From positions 7,449,284 to 7,513,283 of the forward strand of contig NC_090712.1 of NCBI RefSeq assembly GCF_040954835.1: a DNA stretch of 64,000 nt, in the 5' to 3' direction. The stretch's first letter is position 1. Each line of letters opens with the position of its first letter. A program made the translations under genes and the position numbers. The notes under the pieces are model-generated. The model was not told the origin of the DNA. It worked only from the letters and a program-made list of their open reading frames with translations, and ran no database searches. This document shows, piece by piece, positions 39,801 to 50,376 of this stretch. The stretch is from Lepisosteus oculatus (Eukaryota > Chordata > Actinopteri > Semionotiformes > Lepisosteidae).

Positions 39801-42800
39801 AATTGTTTACTATTCACTTTTCAATCTGTTTTCATGACCTACATGTTATCATTAGCTAACCAACCATAAGACTCCCTGCTTCGTTGTTATTACATCTATG
39901 GCTCAGACATTACTGTCCAGTATATCCTTATTTGGGATTTAATTTTTTTTCTAGCCTAAGCTTTCTAGCCTAATCTAAACTTTGTAGCTATTAAACTATA
40001 AGTGTTAAAACAGACTGTTCCTCTCTTAAGCCCTCACCTCTTTTCCAATAATTATAAAAGAACAGAAGACATTTCTTTAGTAGGAATAGCTGCACTGGAG
40101 GACCATCCCCTGATCAGAGCCTATTTTGTCACACTGTTAGTTCTGATCATAAAAAAGCCTTATCTTTTTCTGAATAGCCAATGAGCAACTTCAGTAGGTA
40201 CATATTCATATAGACCAATTAAGATGAATTGGAGAACTGTCTCCCAAATGATCAGCAGATAATCTAGATCCTATCTATTGTAATGCTTGTTCACCTTTCA
40301 TTTCATTACTTGAGGTAAACAGCAATAAACTTCAGCTCGTTTTACTACAACTAAAACCTTGAACTAATTTTTAATTTAAGAGGATTCAACATCAACACTT
40401 ATGTACATTATTTTCTTTCTTTTGGGCCCGATCCGTCATTCCTTAGTGTAGTTCATACTGAGGCTTTACCAACACTACAGTGGGTCTATGGCTTCAAGCA
40501 GCGCTGTACTCCGTGGGGCTCATTAATTACCTATGTGTAAAACAATACCAGCCCTATTCACCTGTATTGACAGTACAGGCTTTAGAATGTTAGCATTGTA
40601 TTACAGTAGAATTTGAAAAAATGGCAAAAAATTTTTTTTTAAAGAATCATACTCTTTAAAAAAACAAAACACGTTTGAGTGACTAATAGATGCCAGCTGC
40701 GTGAAAAAAATTAATATTAAAGGAAAGCACATATTCTCATGTTTTAAAAATGTAAACCACTTGGATTTCTTTCTGTAATATCTGTATTTTTTCTGAATCC
40801 TGCCACATCTAATGATAAGAATGATATTCATTTTAAGCTATAGCATTTAAGAAGCCAAATCTGGCGTTACATACAATAATGAAAGCTAAAACCCGAAAAA
40901 TTATTTAATACTAACGTTACCTGATTACTTTCCTTTTGACTGATATTTTAGATGAAGAATATAATTGAACATATGGTGGCATGTCTGTCTGAGCTGTTTT
41001 TAAATTGTGTTATCAGCAACACTATCTTCATAATACATACCTTCTTTATGATTCCCACCATTGAAATGTTTTGTTACAAAACAGAGAAAACAAGATACTG
41101 AGGTAATATGAGTGAAAAAACAGTAAATCTGATGCAATAAGGAAAAATTAATTAGACTTTTTTTAATGGCGTAAGTCTTTTTTTATTTTTGCACAGATGA
41201 GTAGCCAAATTGCCTTAGGTTTGGAATATAGTATTTCAACACAACCATTTAAGATGAAACATCCTTATCCTCAATAAAAAGAATCAGTGACATAAATCAC
41301 AGTATCAAGGTTCAAGCAGTATGAAATAGCCCTAAGGCAAACATATAAATCTATTAATTAAATATAATTTAAAGTCAATGAAAAGAAATTTAATATTTTT
41401 CCAAAAGCAAAAAAGTTTTTTCCGATTAATGACTGTCACTTGGAGACAACCTAAATTTAAGACCTTAACTTCCAAGGTAAATAATCCAGAATTCACAACT
41501 TAAAATAGCTACCTTAAAACTTTATAAAATGAAGTAACCTTAAAAGTAGTTACTTCATTTTATAAGCAATTAAAAAATGTCAAAAGGTTTATTTTCTTAA
41601 ATTAAAGCAGCTGTTCTTTGCAAACCTAATCTCTAAACTAGAGAAATGTCAATGTTGACCTTAGATTAGATAATGTTCCTTTGCACTACTCATGGATCTG
41701 GAACTACTGAGATTGAGAACAGTGATATTATTATAAAAAAAAGAAAATAAATTTGGGGCAAAGGAATTCTGAAACGCTTAAGAGCCACATCAGGAGAGGA
41801 CACTGGTTTACCTGGAACCCATGAGATTTCCATTTCCATGTCTTTTTCCTGGTGTTTCCCGTCTTTGTCTTGAATGCTTTTGAGCAGATCTCGGTACTTT
41901 GCAATCTGCTCCGCATCATCTTTTGGGGCTTTCTTTGCCCGCTTCTCTTCATCATCTGCATCCTCAGCTAAAGAAGGGAAGAAACCGGAATCTTAATCCA
42001 TTTCACAGTGCAGATCAGTTTTTATGGCTATGCTACATAGGTCTTGGTGTAAGATGAGGTCAGGGTTCTTAATAAACACAAGGAAACTCTAGTAAATATT
42101 TTTATACTTCCAGAAGGGGAAATGATCTGCATTGCGGCAGAAGGCTTCAACTCATATAACCTCAGTTTAAAACATTCTAAACATTTTTACAAAAATGTGT
42201 TAGATATTTTGCGAACTGTATATAAAAATATATTCATGGTTTTGTATGAAATTTGTAAAATGGGTTCCACATGAATCACTTAACTCCACATTTTAGAAAC
42301 AACTCAGTAAGATGAAGTCATTTACAGTGGATGTTTAAGCACTGATCATAAACTCTCCTGACTGAAACTGCTGCAACAGTTTTACCTTCGTGATCTGACT
42401 CTTCCTCACTAGAGGAAGCCAGGTAGGCTTGGAAGTCCATATCCATAATCTCATCCTTCTTGAACTTCCTATTGAGCATGGTGACGCGCTCGTGGTCTGT
42501 CTCATCCCAGGTCAGCTCCACCTGTGCCAGAGGAAAGCCTTATGTCAGCACAGGCCTACTTCAACCTGCTCACTCACAGCTACTCTTGACTCCCGAGACA
42601 AAGCACCACCACACTGAGTGCTGAAGACTGACCAGAAGTCAAGAGCAGCCAAGGCTGTTAATAGCAGCTGATATCCTCTTCCTGGGTGACATATAACATA
42701 CACAAATTTTCATTGTGTAGAAGTACACAAAAACATGATGATAAGGTAAGCATAAAGCTACAAGTGCAGTGCACAACAATATAAAACACTAAAGCTACAA

Positions 42801-45800
42801 TACATCAAGACAAGATTACAGAGCTAATATAGCATACAAAGCAGTGATGTCATCCTTTGTCGGTGTGTTTTACAGTGAAAAACTACAATTAGCAAACTGC
42901 CACACCAGTTTCTGAAGCAAGAATACTGGTACTAAAGTGTGTAAGAGTTAAAGACTTAGAGAGATGAGACATCACCCTACTGACTGCAGAAAGGTGGTTA
43001 GTGACTATTTGGATTTATGTGGATAATTTACTTTATCACCGAAGGGCAAGGGTGGAGAAAGACTGGATCCTGGACATGGGAGAATGGAGTCTGGGTACAG
43101 GACAGCTGGTGGAAAAGTAGGAGGGGAGAGGGCAAGAGTGGGTGTAGTGAGAATTAACAGTATTAAGTTCCTAAGATTCTGGAAACCAGCAAATTAAGTC
43201 TCCCTTGGCAGCATGCTGTGGGATCTGTAACAGTCCTACATTTGTTATCCACACAACTCTTGGCAGTATCAATTTCAACTTAACACACCTATTGGAGCAA
43301 CACCCAGTATTAACAACACAGTGAGGCTGGGCATGATATTAGAGCCCTTTCAAAATTGTCAACCTCACTCTGTAAAGTACTTATCATACCAGCAATTATC
43401 TGTAATACAAAAACATAACAAAAGGTATGATGGTCTACTACCACACAACCTTTAGGTCCATTTCTTGTGAATAATCAGTCCTCCTTTGCACTTCCAGGGT
43501 TTTTAGGGAGAAATAATCCGAGTTTAGCAGAGAGATACAAAGGGCTTCATGTCTTCTATGAGTAAGTTTATCAAGAGCTCTTGACTCTTATTCGTTTGAA
43601 ACAGCTCACACGTTTTCCTGCCCACCCTACCTTTGAAGTTGCCACTGCCGTTGAACTAAAATATTTTGGCGTATATGAAGCCAAATCAACATCTGACGCA
43701 ACATCTTTTGGCTGCTCGTCAAATGTAATATCGTCTGGAATAAACCTGTGAAAGAAAATAGAAGCCATAATAATTCAGGAGGTATGTCGGAAACCCGCAG
43801 GAATTATCAAGCAATTATGTTTCACCTACTTATACCGCAATGGAAAAAAACAGGCTTCACTTCATCCATTTAAAAGCTTCCCTGATATTTCTGGTTAGTA
43901 AGTCACAGAAAACATTATTAAGACAAATTAAAAACAGACAACTTGAGTGCAAATTATTAACTGGCAATTTCACATTTAGAGAAAAGTGAAGCTCATCATA
44001 AGCTACCAATTGGTGTGACAGTTTTCCTATGAAGCTTACAAAATGAACCTTTGTTTTGACCTGAACATTGCAATGGTATTTAGAGCAATGCTGAAACAGT
44101 CCAATTGTGCCGTGACTTTGTAAATTACCACACATAACCATGAACACTGCTCTCATTTCACTGGAGACATGAGTTAAATTTCGTCCCAAGCGCCCTGGGA
44201 CAACGCACATAGGGTATTATTTCTGCTGAATGCTCAGTTCTCTTTCAGAAATAGATCAGAATACATAATAACACACCAAAGAGTCCCCTACAGTCTTAAG
44301 GGAATACAGATTAAACTTTCCCAATTGTAATTCGTGAAATATGTTCAGTATAAACATACTTTGAAATTCAGCCTGAAAAGCATTAAGAACTACTAAAAAA
44401 CCACATTTGCTGAATAAATGTTATATTCTTACTCTTATTAGTACTTGATTGTTTTGTTTTTTGTAATTGTCTGGAGAAATTTACTATTTTCTGCTCTTCT
44501 AAATGTTTTAAACCATCTATCAACCTAGAATTAAGCCCCAGATATTTTAAATTTAACTCAGAGCATCAAGGACTCTTTGTCAGTCTTCCTAACACAGAGA
44601 TGTATTCAGTTCTGAATTTGTCACCATTAAAAATATCAGTGCTCTCCACTTACTTTGGGGGTTTACTAAGAAACGTATAGCTAGAAAACACTTTTCCTTA
44701 CCTGAGGTCTACGACTGAGCAGCTGCTTTCGTATTCAAAGCCGTCACACTCCTCATAGATCTTAGCTGCAGTTTCTGGGGAGTCACATTCCACCACAGCG
44801 TAGAAGTACCTCATGCGCTTGAACTGGTATTCCCTCATTTTCTCACGATAAAGCCTGCATGAAGACATCACTGTCAAATCAAATCACATCTTCTTCCTCT
44901 GCCAGGTCTGCTCTGCCATTACTGCTGTCTACTGGTCTATGGACTTCACATTTATTGCAGAATTGGCCATGGCTCCTACCATACCGTGATCTATTATGGG
45001 AGGTGGTGGTCGGGGTGGGGATGTTGATGAAACAAAAACATAATTCAGCAAAAGCTCAGTTCTTATCACAGAAACAAAAACACTGATGAACTGAAAACAG
45101 CACTACTAGGTCAGAAAATGACATGTTCTACAAGGGCCACAGTTCTCTCAAAGCTATGAGGTATGAACAGTTATAAAACCTCGGTGCTTTTAAAACCCAG
45201 ATTAAGGATCACAGACAGTATCATATCTACCTGGGTTTAATCAGCTGTTGCATAAAAAAATGTCGCTCTGAATTGTTAATTGCTGTACAGCAGTAGAGCA
45301 CTGCCACCTTGTGGCTTCAGCAACACACGTGCTCTTGGGAAGCACAGGCCTAATCCTGGAGGCTGGCTTTTTAGCAGGTTTCATAACCATTTTTACATCA
45401 TTACAACGAACGAGAAACAGCAACAGTAAAGTAAATAATTAGTTTAAATAGAGTTCAGATGGAAAAGAACCCCAAAAAGCATGCAGTGTTGTGCAGAACT
45501 CTGCAGCTCCTATGAAAATACAAGCAAAAAAACACCTTAAAGGCATCAAACATTTCAATTTGGACCTGCAGCAGAAACAGCAGTGTTTAAACATTTTGGA
45601 ACAACACACCATCTCAGGTCAGAAACCAAATAAGTACAAAAGTCTGAAAGCCCCATCCCCAGCACCTCTCTTCCTCCGTGTCTTTATCAGGATTCTCGGG
45701 CAATATGACCAGCTCCAAAGGTCCCTGCAACTGCTCGGCTTTCATCCGCTCCTTCCCAAATTCTGAAGGGTAGATCTGGAAAATACAAGAAAGACACCAA

Positions 45801-48638
45801 GTTAAACACACTGAAATGCACCATGAATTCAAAATCAAAGCAACATCATCCTAAACTGAAAAACAGACAGGTTAAAAACAAATGTATACCTCCTAATAAA
45901 CAAAACAAGATCGCCCAACATACAGCAACCCATGAATAACTAAGAATGAATAAAGGAAATGGAAAGTTAATTCTCTTGCACTTGATGACAAACCGTGCAA
46001 TGGCCTGTCAGGCTCGCCCCAGCTGTGGCCCTGTGGGGTGGGCTAGTCGTGGCGTGGCAGCTGGGCTCTGCTTCACTCACCCGTCACTCGGTGCCGGTTG
46101 CCATGAAGCAAACCGACAGCAGACCCTGATCACCCGGAGGTGGTTACCTTCTCGCCGTTCCAGGTGATTCAGGGATATTTAAGGGATGTTTGGGCTCTGA
46201 TATAGAGCAAGGACTCTTGAGTTCTCAAGCTTGTTCCCTAGCTTTTATTTTGTCTCCTGGCCCTTAAATCAGCTTCCTGACCACCCTATGCAGATCATTT
46301 CCCACCCTGTGTAATGATCTGCGTTTCTCATGGCTTCGGTCCCTGTCTGCGTTTCTTGATCTTGGCCTCAGACTCTCTCCGTGCTTTGCTGCCGTCCTAC
46401 CCGGGACCTGACCGAAGCTTTGTTCTGACCACGGCTCCTGGATTCCCCATTGTGTTTTGAATTGTGCTTTGGTTTAGATTCACTGGTTTTATCCTAACCC
46501 CCCCCCACCCCCCCAGCCTGTGCGACCACGATCTCTGAACGGCGTTCCCAGCTTACTACGGTTTTGAACCCCTGCATGAAAAGCACTCTCAGCCTGTCAG
46601 TCTGTCAGCGCGCTGCCTGCAGTTCCCCTGGATCCCATCGGCCTTCCGCCCAGCAAGTGGGTTTGACTATACAAATCCCGATGCGCTGCTAGTAGAATCA
46701 TTGTACGGAGGCACTGTTTCTTACCTTTACAGAGAGCACAACTCCTCCTTTGGGTTTGAAAGAGTTGAATAAAGCCAGCAAATCTTTGGCCTTCAGTCTG
46801 TCCCAATCCATATTACACACCGCAAGCCTTCGAGTAACCTATTCAGAACATCACGGAACATCTCATACATCTCTTAAAACAGTACAGAATCCACATTTTC
46901 CCAACAACAGGGGACTAGTCCTATGGCAGGTGTATACTTCAAGGATGCAATTTGCATATTAAAAGCATCACTCATGTCTACACTGAAATTGAAACACATC
47001 ATAGCCTATCCAGTTGTTCAGACAAAACAATGTTAAACAAATTACCAAAATGCTAACTAATAAAGGGCAGGCCGTGCCATCAGAATTATAGAGTTTTACC
47101 TGCATTCAAACAAGCACCTTTACCGGCTGAGCAACTGTGGAAACCATTATTCGTCTTTTCATATTAATATTTATAAAGGGTTTTCTCGCTTTGAAAACTG
47201 CAGTCTGGAGAAGTGAAAGGACAATGATGGTCTATATGTAACTGTATAAAGTAACTGGATAATGATCTGAACCCTATATGTAAAAGCTCCTTCAACTCAC
47301 ATTGTCACCTCGAGGGGCATCTTTCCAAAGCTCTCCCCAGTCATGTTCCAATTCTTCCTCAGGCCGGAACAGGTCTGTTAAATCGTCCTCCTCGTCTTCA
47401 TCTGAGCTGGTCTCAATGTTACCTTTCCCTCGGGCCAGATCAGGACCGCTGTCACTCTCCTCCTCAGACTCATCTTCAGAATCCTCCGCGCTCTTCCCTT
47501 CATCAGAGTCATCTTCCTCCTCCTCCTCGCTGCTCCCCTCCTCCTCGTCTTGCTCGACTTCAGACATGTCAGCACCAGAGTCGTCATCTTCATCATCCGT
47601 GTCGAACTTGGTCTTTTCTTCATTCACTAAATAAGATTTTCATAAATTAAAAAATGAATATGCCGATAACATCAAATAATACAACAATAATTCCTTGTGC
47701 TTGTATAAAGCTTTTTACCACGAAGGACCTTAAAGTGTTTTGCACTTAGTAAAGGACCCACTTCACTTCATCCACTAATGAAGTGCAGCATTAACTTGGG
47801 TGATGTGGAGCAGCAGTTATATACAGTCCGAAAACCCCAATGCACAGCATACCAGGGAGAATAAGTGAGAAATTACTTCACTTTAAGAAGAGAAATTTAG
47901 GAAGGCCAGTTTGTTAAAATGTAATTTTGCAGAAAATACAAGTTTAAAAAAAAAATTCTGGTAGTACAGGCAGTAGTACAAAATCATAGTACTGATATAC
48001 TTTTACAAACCTGATTTTTCAGGATCAGAAACAGTCACTCTTGCTTTCGATTTCTTTGTGGGCTGCTCTGGGGCTGAGCTCTCCTCTCCTTTACCCTTCT
48101 GCAAGTGTTTCTCCCCTACTGAAACCCTTAATGCTTGGCATTTCTGTACTGTTCCCTCAGATCCATCACCACTGTCAGGGAGATCTCTCAAATGTGAAGT
48201 GTTTTTTTTGCCAGTTCCTTTCCTTGAAGCCTTTTCAGACACGTTCCCCACAAGTTGCATGCTGTCCTTTTTCTTAGCCTCATTTTTGGGTTTTTCTTGC
48301 TCGGTTTCTTCCTCAAGATCACCTTCAACATCCACTTTGGCTCTTAACTTCTGTTTCTTCTTCTTCATCTTCTGAGCCGCCTTTTTTTCCTCATGGTCGG
48401 ACTCTTCTGAGTCTGACACTTTGTAGAAGCGTTTCAGGTCCTCTGCGGAGGAGTGGTTAATGGGACGACCCCGTTTGTCCACTGTGTACTTGAGCTTGAA
48501 CCTCTTGTCATGGAACATCGATTGAAACCTCTTGTCTATCTTAATCTTCTGCTCCGTCTCGGGCATCTCCCAGAAACGTGGGTCTTGCTTCATCCGGCTG
48601 AATCGCTCATCGGATCTCTCACTGTTTTTGGAGGCCAT
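33574..48638 (-). CDS. ESF1: ESF1, nucleolar pre-rRNA processing protein, complete
   Basis: ESF1 (yeast Esf1p, human ABTAP) is a nucleolar protein of the small-subunit processome, needed for 18S rRNA maturation. Thirteen coding exons joined give 2499 bases, 832 residues plus TAG; human is about 851. N-terminus: [20 protein letters not shown], then a Lys/Ser-rich region. Next is a long Asp/Glu tract (about 215-300), then an RRM-like module ([19 protein letters not shown] to [17 protein letters not shown], about 320-455). Further acidic and Lys-rich coiled segments follow. The C-terminus carries a NUC153-type motif, [20 protein letters not shown] (about 740-760). Splice phases close throughout, with no stop or frameshift. 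It is head-to-head with NDUFAF5. Confidence 0.97.
34496..34645 (-). CDS. ESF1: ESF1 coding exon 12
   Basis: 50 codons, residues 686-735: [20 protein letters not shown], then [19 protein letters not shown]. Donor GTTAGA (weak). Confidence 0.95.
35662..35759 (-). CDS. ESF1: ESF1 coding exon 11
   Basis: Residues 653-685: Lys-rich [20 protein letters not shown], then EAELEKQR. Not in the open-frame list because it lacks a Met. Acceptor gtgccag, donor GTAATG. Confidence 0.92.
36042..36132 (-). CDS. ESF1: ESF1 coding exon 10
   Basis: Residues 623-652 plus one base: [20 protein letters not shown], the conserved acidic DPYFAEE motif. Confidence 0.95.
37439..37566 (-). CDS. ESF1: ESF1 coding exon 9
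   Basis: Residues 580-622: [20 protein letters not shown], then [18 protein letters not shown] predicted charged helix. Acceptor tttcag, donor GTAAAC. Confidence 0.95.
38438..38717 (-). mobile_element. tRNA-like SINE family copy (family 1, reversed)
   Basis: Reverse complement of the family seen at 27167: tccatccatctattttct tail, cccagcaagcaatgggcgcaagg, accagaagccagttaa, then ggggagaacatacaaactg. It has lost the tRNA-like head. Confidence 0.65.
41522..41565. repeat. perfect 17-bp inverted repeat, 10-nt loop
   Basis: TTATAAAATGAAGTAAC (41522-41538) and GTTACTTCATTTTATAA (41549-41565). Isolated intronic hairpin. Confidence 0.85.
41812..41967 (-). CDS. ESF1: ESF1 coding exon 8
   Basis: Residues 528-579 plus one base: [20 protein letters not shown] and [10 protein letters not shown]. 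The true frame differs from the longest open frame here; the neighbouring phases fix it. Confidence 0.94.
42386..42521 (-). CDS. ESF1: ESF1 coding exon 7
   Basis: Residues 483-527 plus one base: [20 protein letters not shown], then [18 protein letters not shown]. Very strongly conserved ESF1 signature. Confidence 0.97.
43631..43745 (-). CDS. ESF1: ESF1 coding exon 6
   Basis: Residues 444-482: [20 protein letters not shown], then [12 protein letters not shown]. Acceptor tttcacag, donor GTAGGG. Confidence 0.95.
44702..44854 (-). CDS. ESF1: ESF1 coding exon 5
   Basis: Residues 393-443 plus two bases: [20 protein letters not shown] and [11 protein letters not shown]-type strand sequence. Completes most of the RRM-like module. 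Donor GTAAGG. Confidence 0.95.
45666..45775 (-). CDS. ESF1: ESF1 coding exon 4
   Basis: Residues 357-392 plus two bases: [20 protein letters not shown]. Acceptor tttccag, donor GTGCTG (weak but phase-consistent). Confidence 0.94.
46006..46660. mobile_element. GC-rich insertion, possibly a solo LTR
   Basis: Base composition changes sharply from AT-rich intron to GC-rich at tgtcaggctcgcccc and returns near exon 3. It contains a TATA-like gatatttaaggg and a poly-C tract (46498-46514). No coding sequence. Candidate ends are TG at 46006 and CA at 46599, but I could not find a matching target-site duplication, so class and borders are tentative. Confidence 0.4.
46725..46838 (-). CDS. ESF1: ESF1 coding exon 3 (start of RRM-like fold)
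   Basis: 38 codons, residues 319-356: [20 protein letters not shown] and [11 protein letters not shown]. This is the first strand and helix of the RNA-recognition-like module. Donor GTAAGA. Confidence 0.96.
47301..47626 (-). CDS. ESF1: ESF1 coding exon 2 (acidic tract)
   Basis: Residues 210-318. More than half are Asp, Glu or Ser, ending [20 protein letters not shown]. The opposite strand shows a Ser-rich open frame that is only a shadow. Acceptor ttatttag, donor GTGAGT. Confidence 0.96.
48011..48638 (-). CDS. ESF1: ESF1 coding exon 1 (start codon)
   Basis: ATG at 48638-48636; residues 1-209. An acceptor tttgcag ends just above 48678, so the exon probably carries 40 bases of 5' UTR and a noncoding exon lies further right. 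The start [16 protein letters not shown] resembles known ESF1 N-termini. The donor is GTTTGT. Confidence 0.95.
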
Positions 48639-48678
48639 GTTGCACTTCAAATACAACAGGAAGACAATAAAAAGTGAT
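48639..48678 (-). other. ESF1: probable ESF1 5'-UTR part of coding exon 1
   Basis: A good acceptor (cagtttgcag) on the minus strand ends at 48679, leaving 40 noncoding bases before the ATG. This predicts a separate noncoding first exon upstream. Confidence 0.5.
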
Positions 48679-50106
48679 CTGCAAACTGAAAAGAAAATGA
48701 TTAAGTAAACACAGTCTACGCAGTGCTATATGAGGCAGTGTCCTTTAAATTAGAAATTTAACTGATGTCCTCACGACTTTCTTAGAGGTCAAAGGGAACA
48801 ATTCACAACAGAAGAAGTGCTAACACCAGTGATCTGGCTAAATCTCAGTTTGGCCTTGCTTAATCTAGCCTAACTACAATTCCACCCTAAATCAACTTAG
48901 AAGCAAGTGGTCACTCGATCACACACTTGATCTGCTGTGCGTTACCCAGGTTGGTGGTGCACCTCACATGTGCACAAACTGGATCCTGTCCTATACATCA
49001 TAATCAGTCACACGATGGAAATAAAATAAATAATGAGATCTAAGAAAATCATTTTCCTAAGGAAAAAAAAACTGGAATATTTCAGGAAGAATAATAGACA
49101 AAAGCGCCTGATAAAGTTTATTTGATCCTATATCGTTTGTTGTCTGAAAATTACTTCGCACCGGTACAAAATCGTGTTTTTATAAGTTATATATAAAATG
49201 TAACAGAAAACACAGAAATATCTATAGCACATTTGTAACTAATACAGCGTTAATTTTATTTTTCGTTACTTCCTACTTTTAAACAAATACGATCGTCTTC
49301 AGACAGCATCTGATCAAACCAAACATAAAAAAACATTATATTTGAAGAACCATATCACATATTACTTATCTTATGGCTGCCATGCAATTTTAATTCAACA
49401 TACAACTGCTAAAACATATTTGCCCTGTGAGAATGTCAGTAATCAACGTTTTTGAAATAGAAAATATTTACCCGAATAGTAGGAAAACCACTCAGTCTCT
49501 ACACAGTACTCTCAAATACTCATCCCATCCACATGGTTCTCCCACAATCCACTGCTTCCGTGAAAGTCCGTCTTTCTACGGCAAGTCAAATGGAACAATC
49601 TTAGTGTTTAGTATTCAAAACACACTGTTCTTAATGGACGAAATCATAGTAAAAAAAACATAGTAAAGTTTAGTACAAAATACGATAAAACTTAACTGAG
49701 CAGTTGTGAACTGATTGTATTCCACTGTAGAATATCTATTTTATTCCGTTGGATTGGATGGTAAAAAAAGAAAAATATATATAAATGTCAACAGATGCTG
49801 AAGGTCTGAAATTCTGAAGCTGCAAGATGCAAATTTTCTGTATATTATATTCGGTATTATGTATTATGTGCTTTTAAAAAGTGTTACGGTATTGTTAATA
49901 CTATCACACTGCACATCCACTAATCTGAATAGTGCATACAGTATTGATATGTATCAATCCATTCTTGAGCTCGACCCCAGTTCCATGTTTTTGTTCTATT
50001 CTCCTGTGCCTGTCAAAGGTCAGAGTGAAGGAATGGAGCAAACCTTGAAATCGTGGTAGTGCATAATGGCTTTAGTCTTTTGAGTTGTTACTGATAACTT
50101 GACAAT
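48679..50106. promoter_or_regulatory. shared ESF1/NDUFAF5 upstream region
   Basis: 1.4 kb between the two head-to-head genes. It must hold both promoters and the ESF1 noncoding first exon. It is not a CpG island, no TATA box was assigned, and exact transcription starts could not be placed. Confidence 0.5.
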
Positions 50107-50376
50107 ATGAACAACGTTTTTATCGTTCGACGGGCTTTCTCTACCTCTTGTATGCTTTGTCCCTGGCGGAGGGCACGCAAAGTCGTGCTGTCCTCAGGAC
50201 AGTTGGCACACCAAAGCCAGGGTCTGGTCTTCAAGGGATGCACTAACTTTAAAAGATGGTTTTCCAGCAGGACTGCGAATTCCATGAATATATTTGATAG
50301 GAACATGAAAAGAAGGCAGAAAAACTGGGCTGCGGCGTTGCAGGACGGTGACAAATACCATTATCTGAGAGACGAG
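50107..50376 (+). CDS. NDUFAF5: NDUFAF5 coding exon 1 (start codon, presequence)
   Basis: 90 codons. Basic, Ser-rich N-terminus without acidic residues for the first 60 residues, then the conserved [15 protein letters not shown]. Ends at DE before donor GTATGT. Confidence 0.93.

Larger units (their letters stand above)
37567..41811 (-). other. ESF1 intron between coding exons 8 and 9
   Basis: At 4.2 kb, the largest ESF1 intron. Contains one reversed SINE copy (38438-38717) and a perfect 17-bp hairpin (41522-41565). Confidence 0.6.
42522..48010 (-). other. ESF1 introns (5' half)
   Basis: Between coding exons 1 and 7. A GC-rich LTR-like insertion at 46006-46660 lies next to exon 3. Otherwise nothing recognised. 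Confidence 0.5.

Noticed and set aside
47302-47634. Ser-rich 110-residue plus-strand open frame
   Set aside because: Complement of the Asp/Glu-rich ESF1 exon 2.
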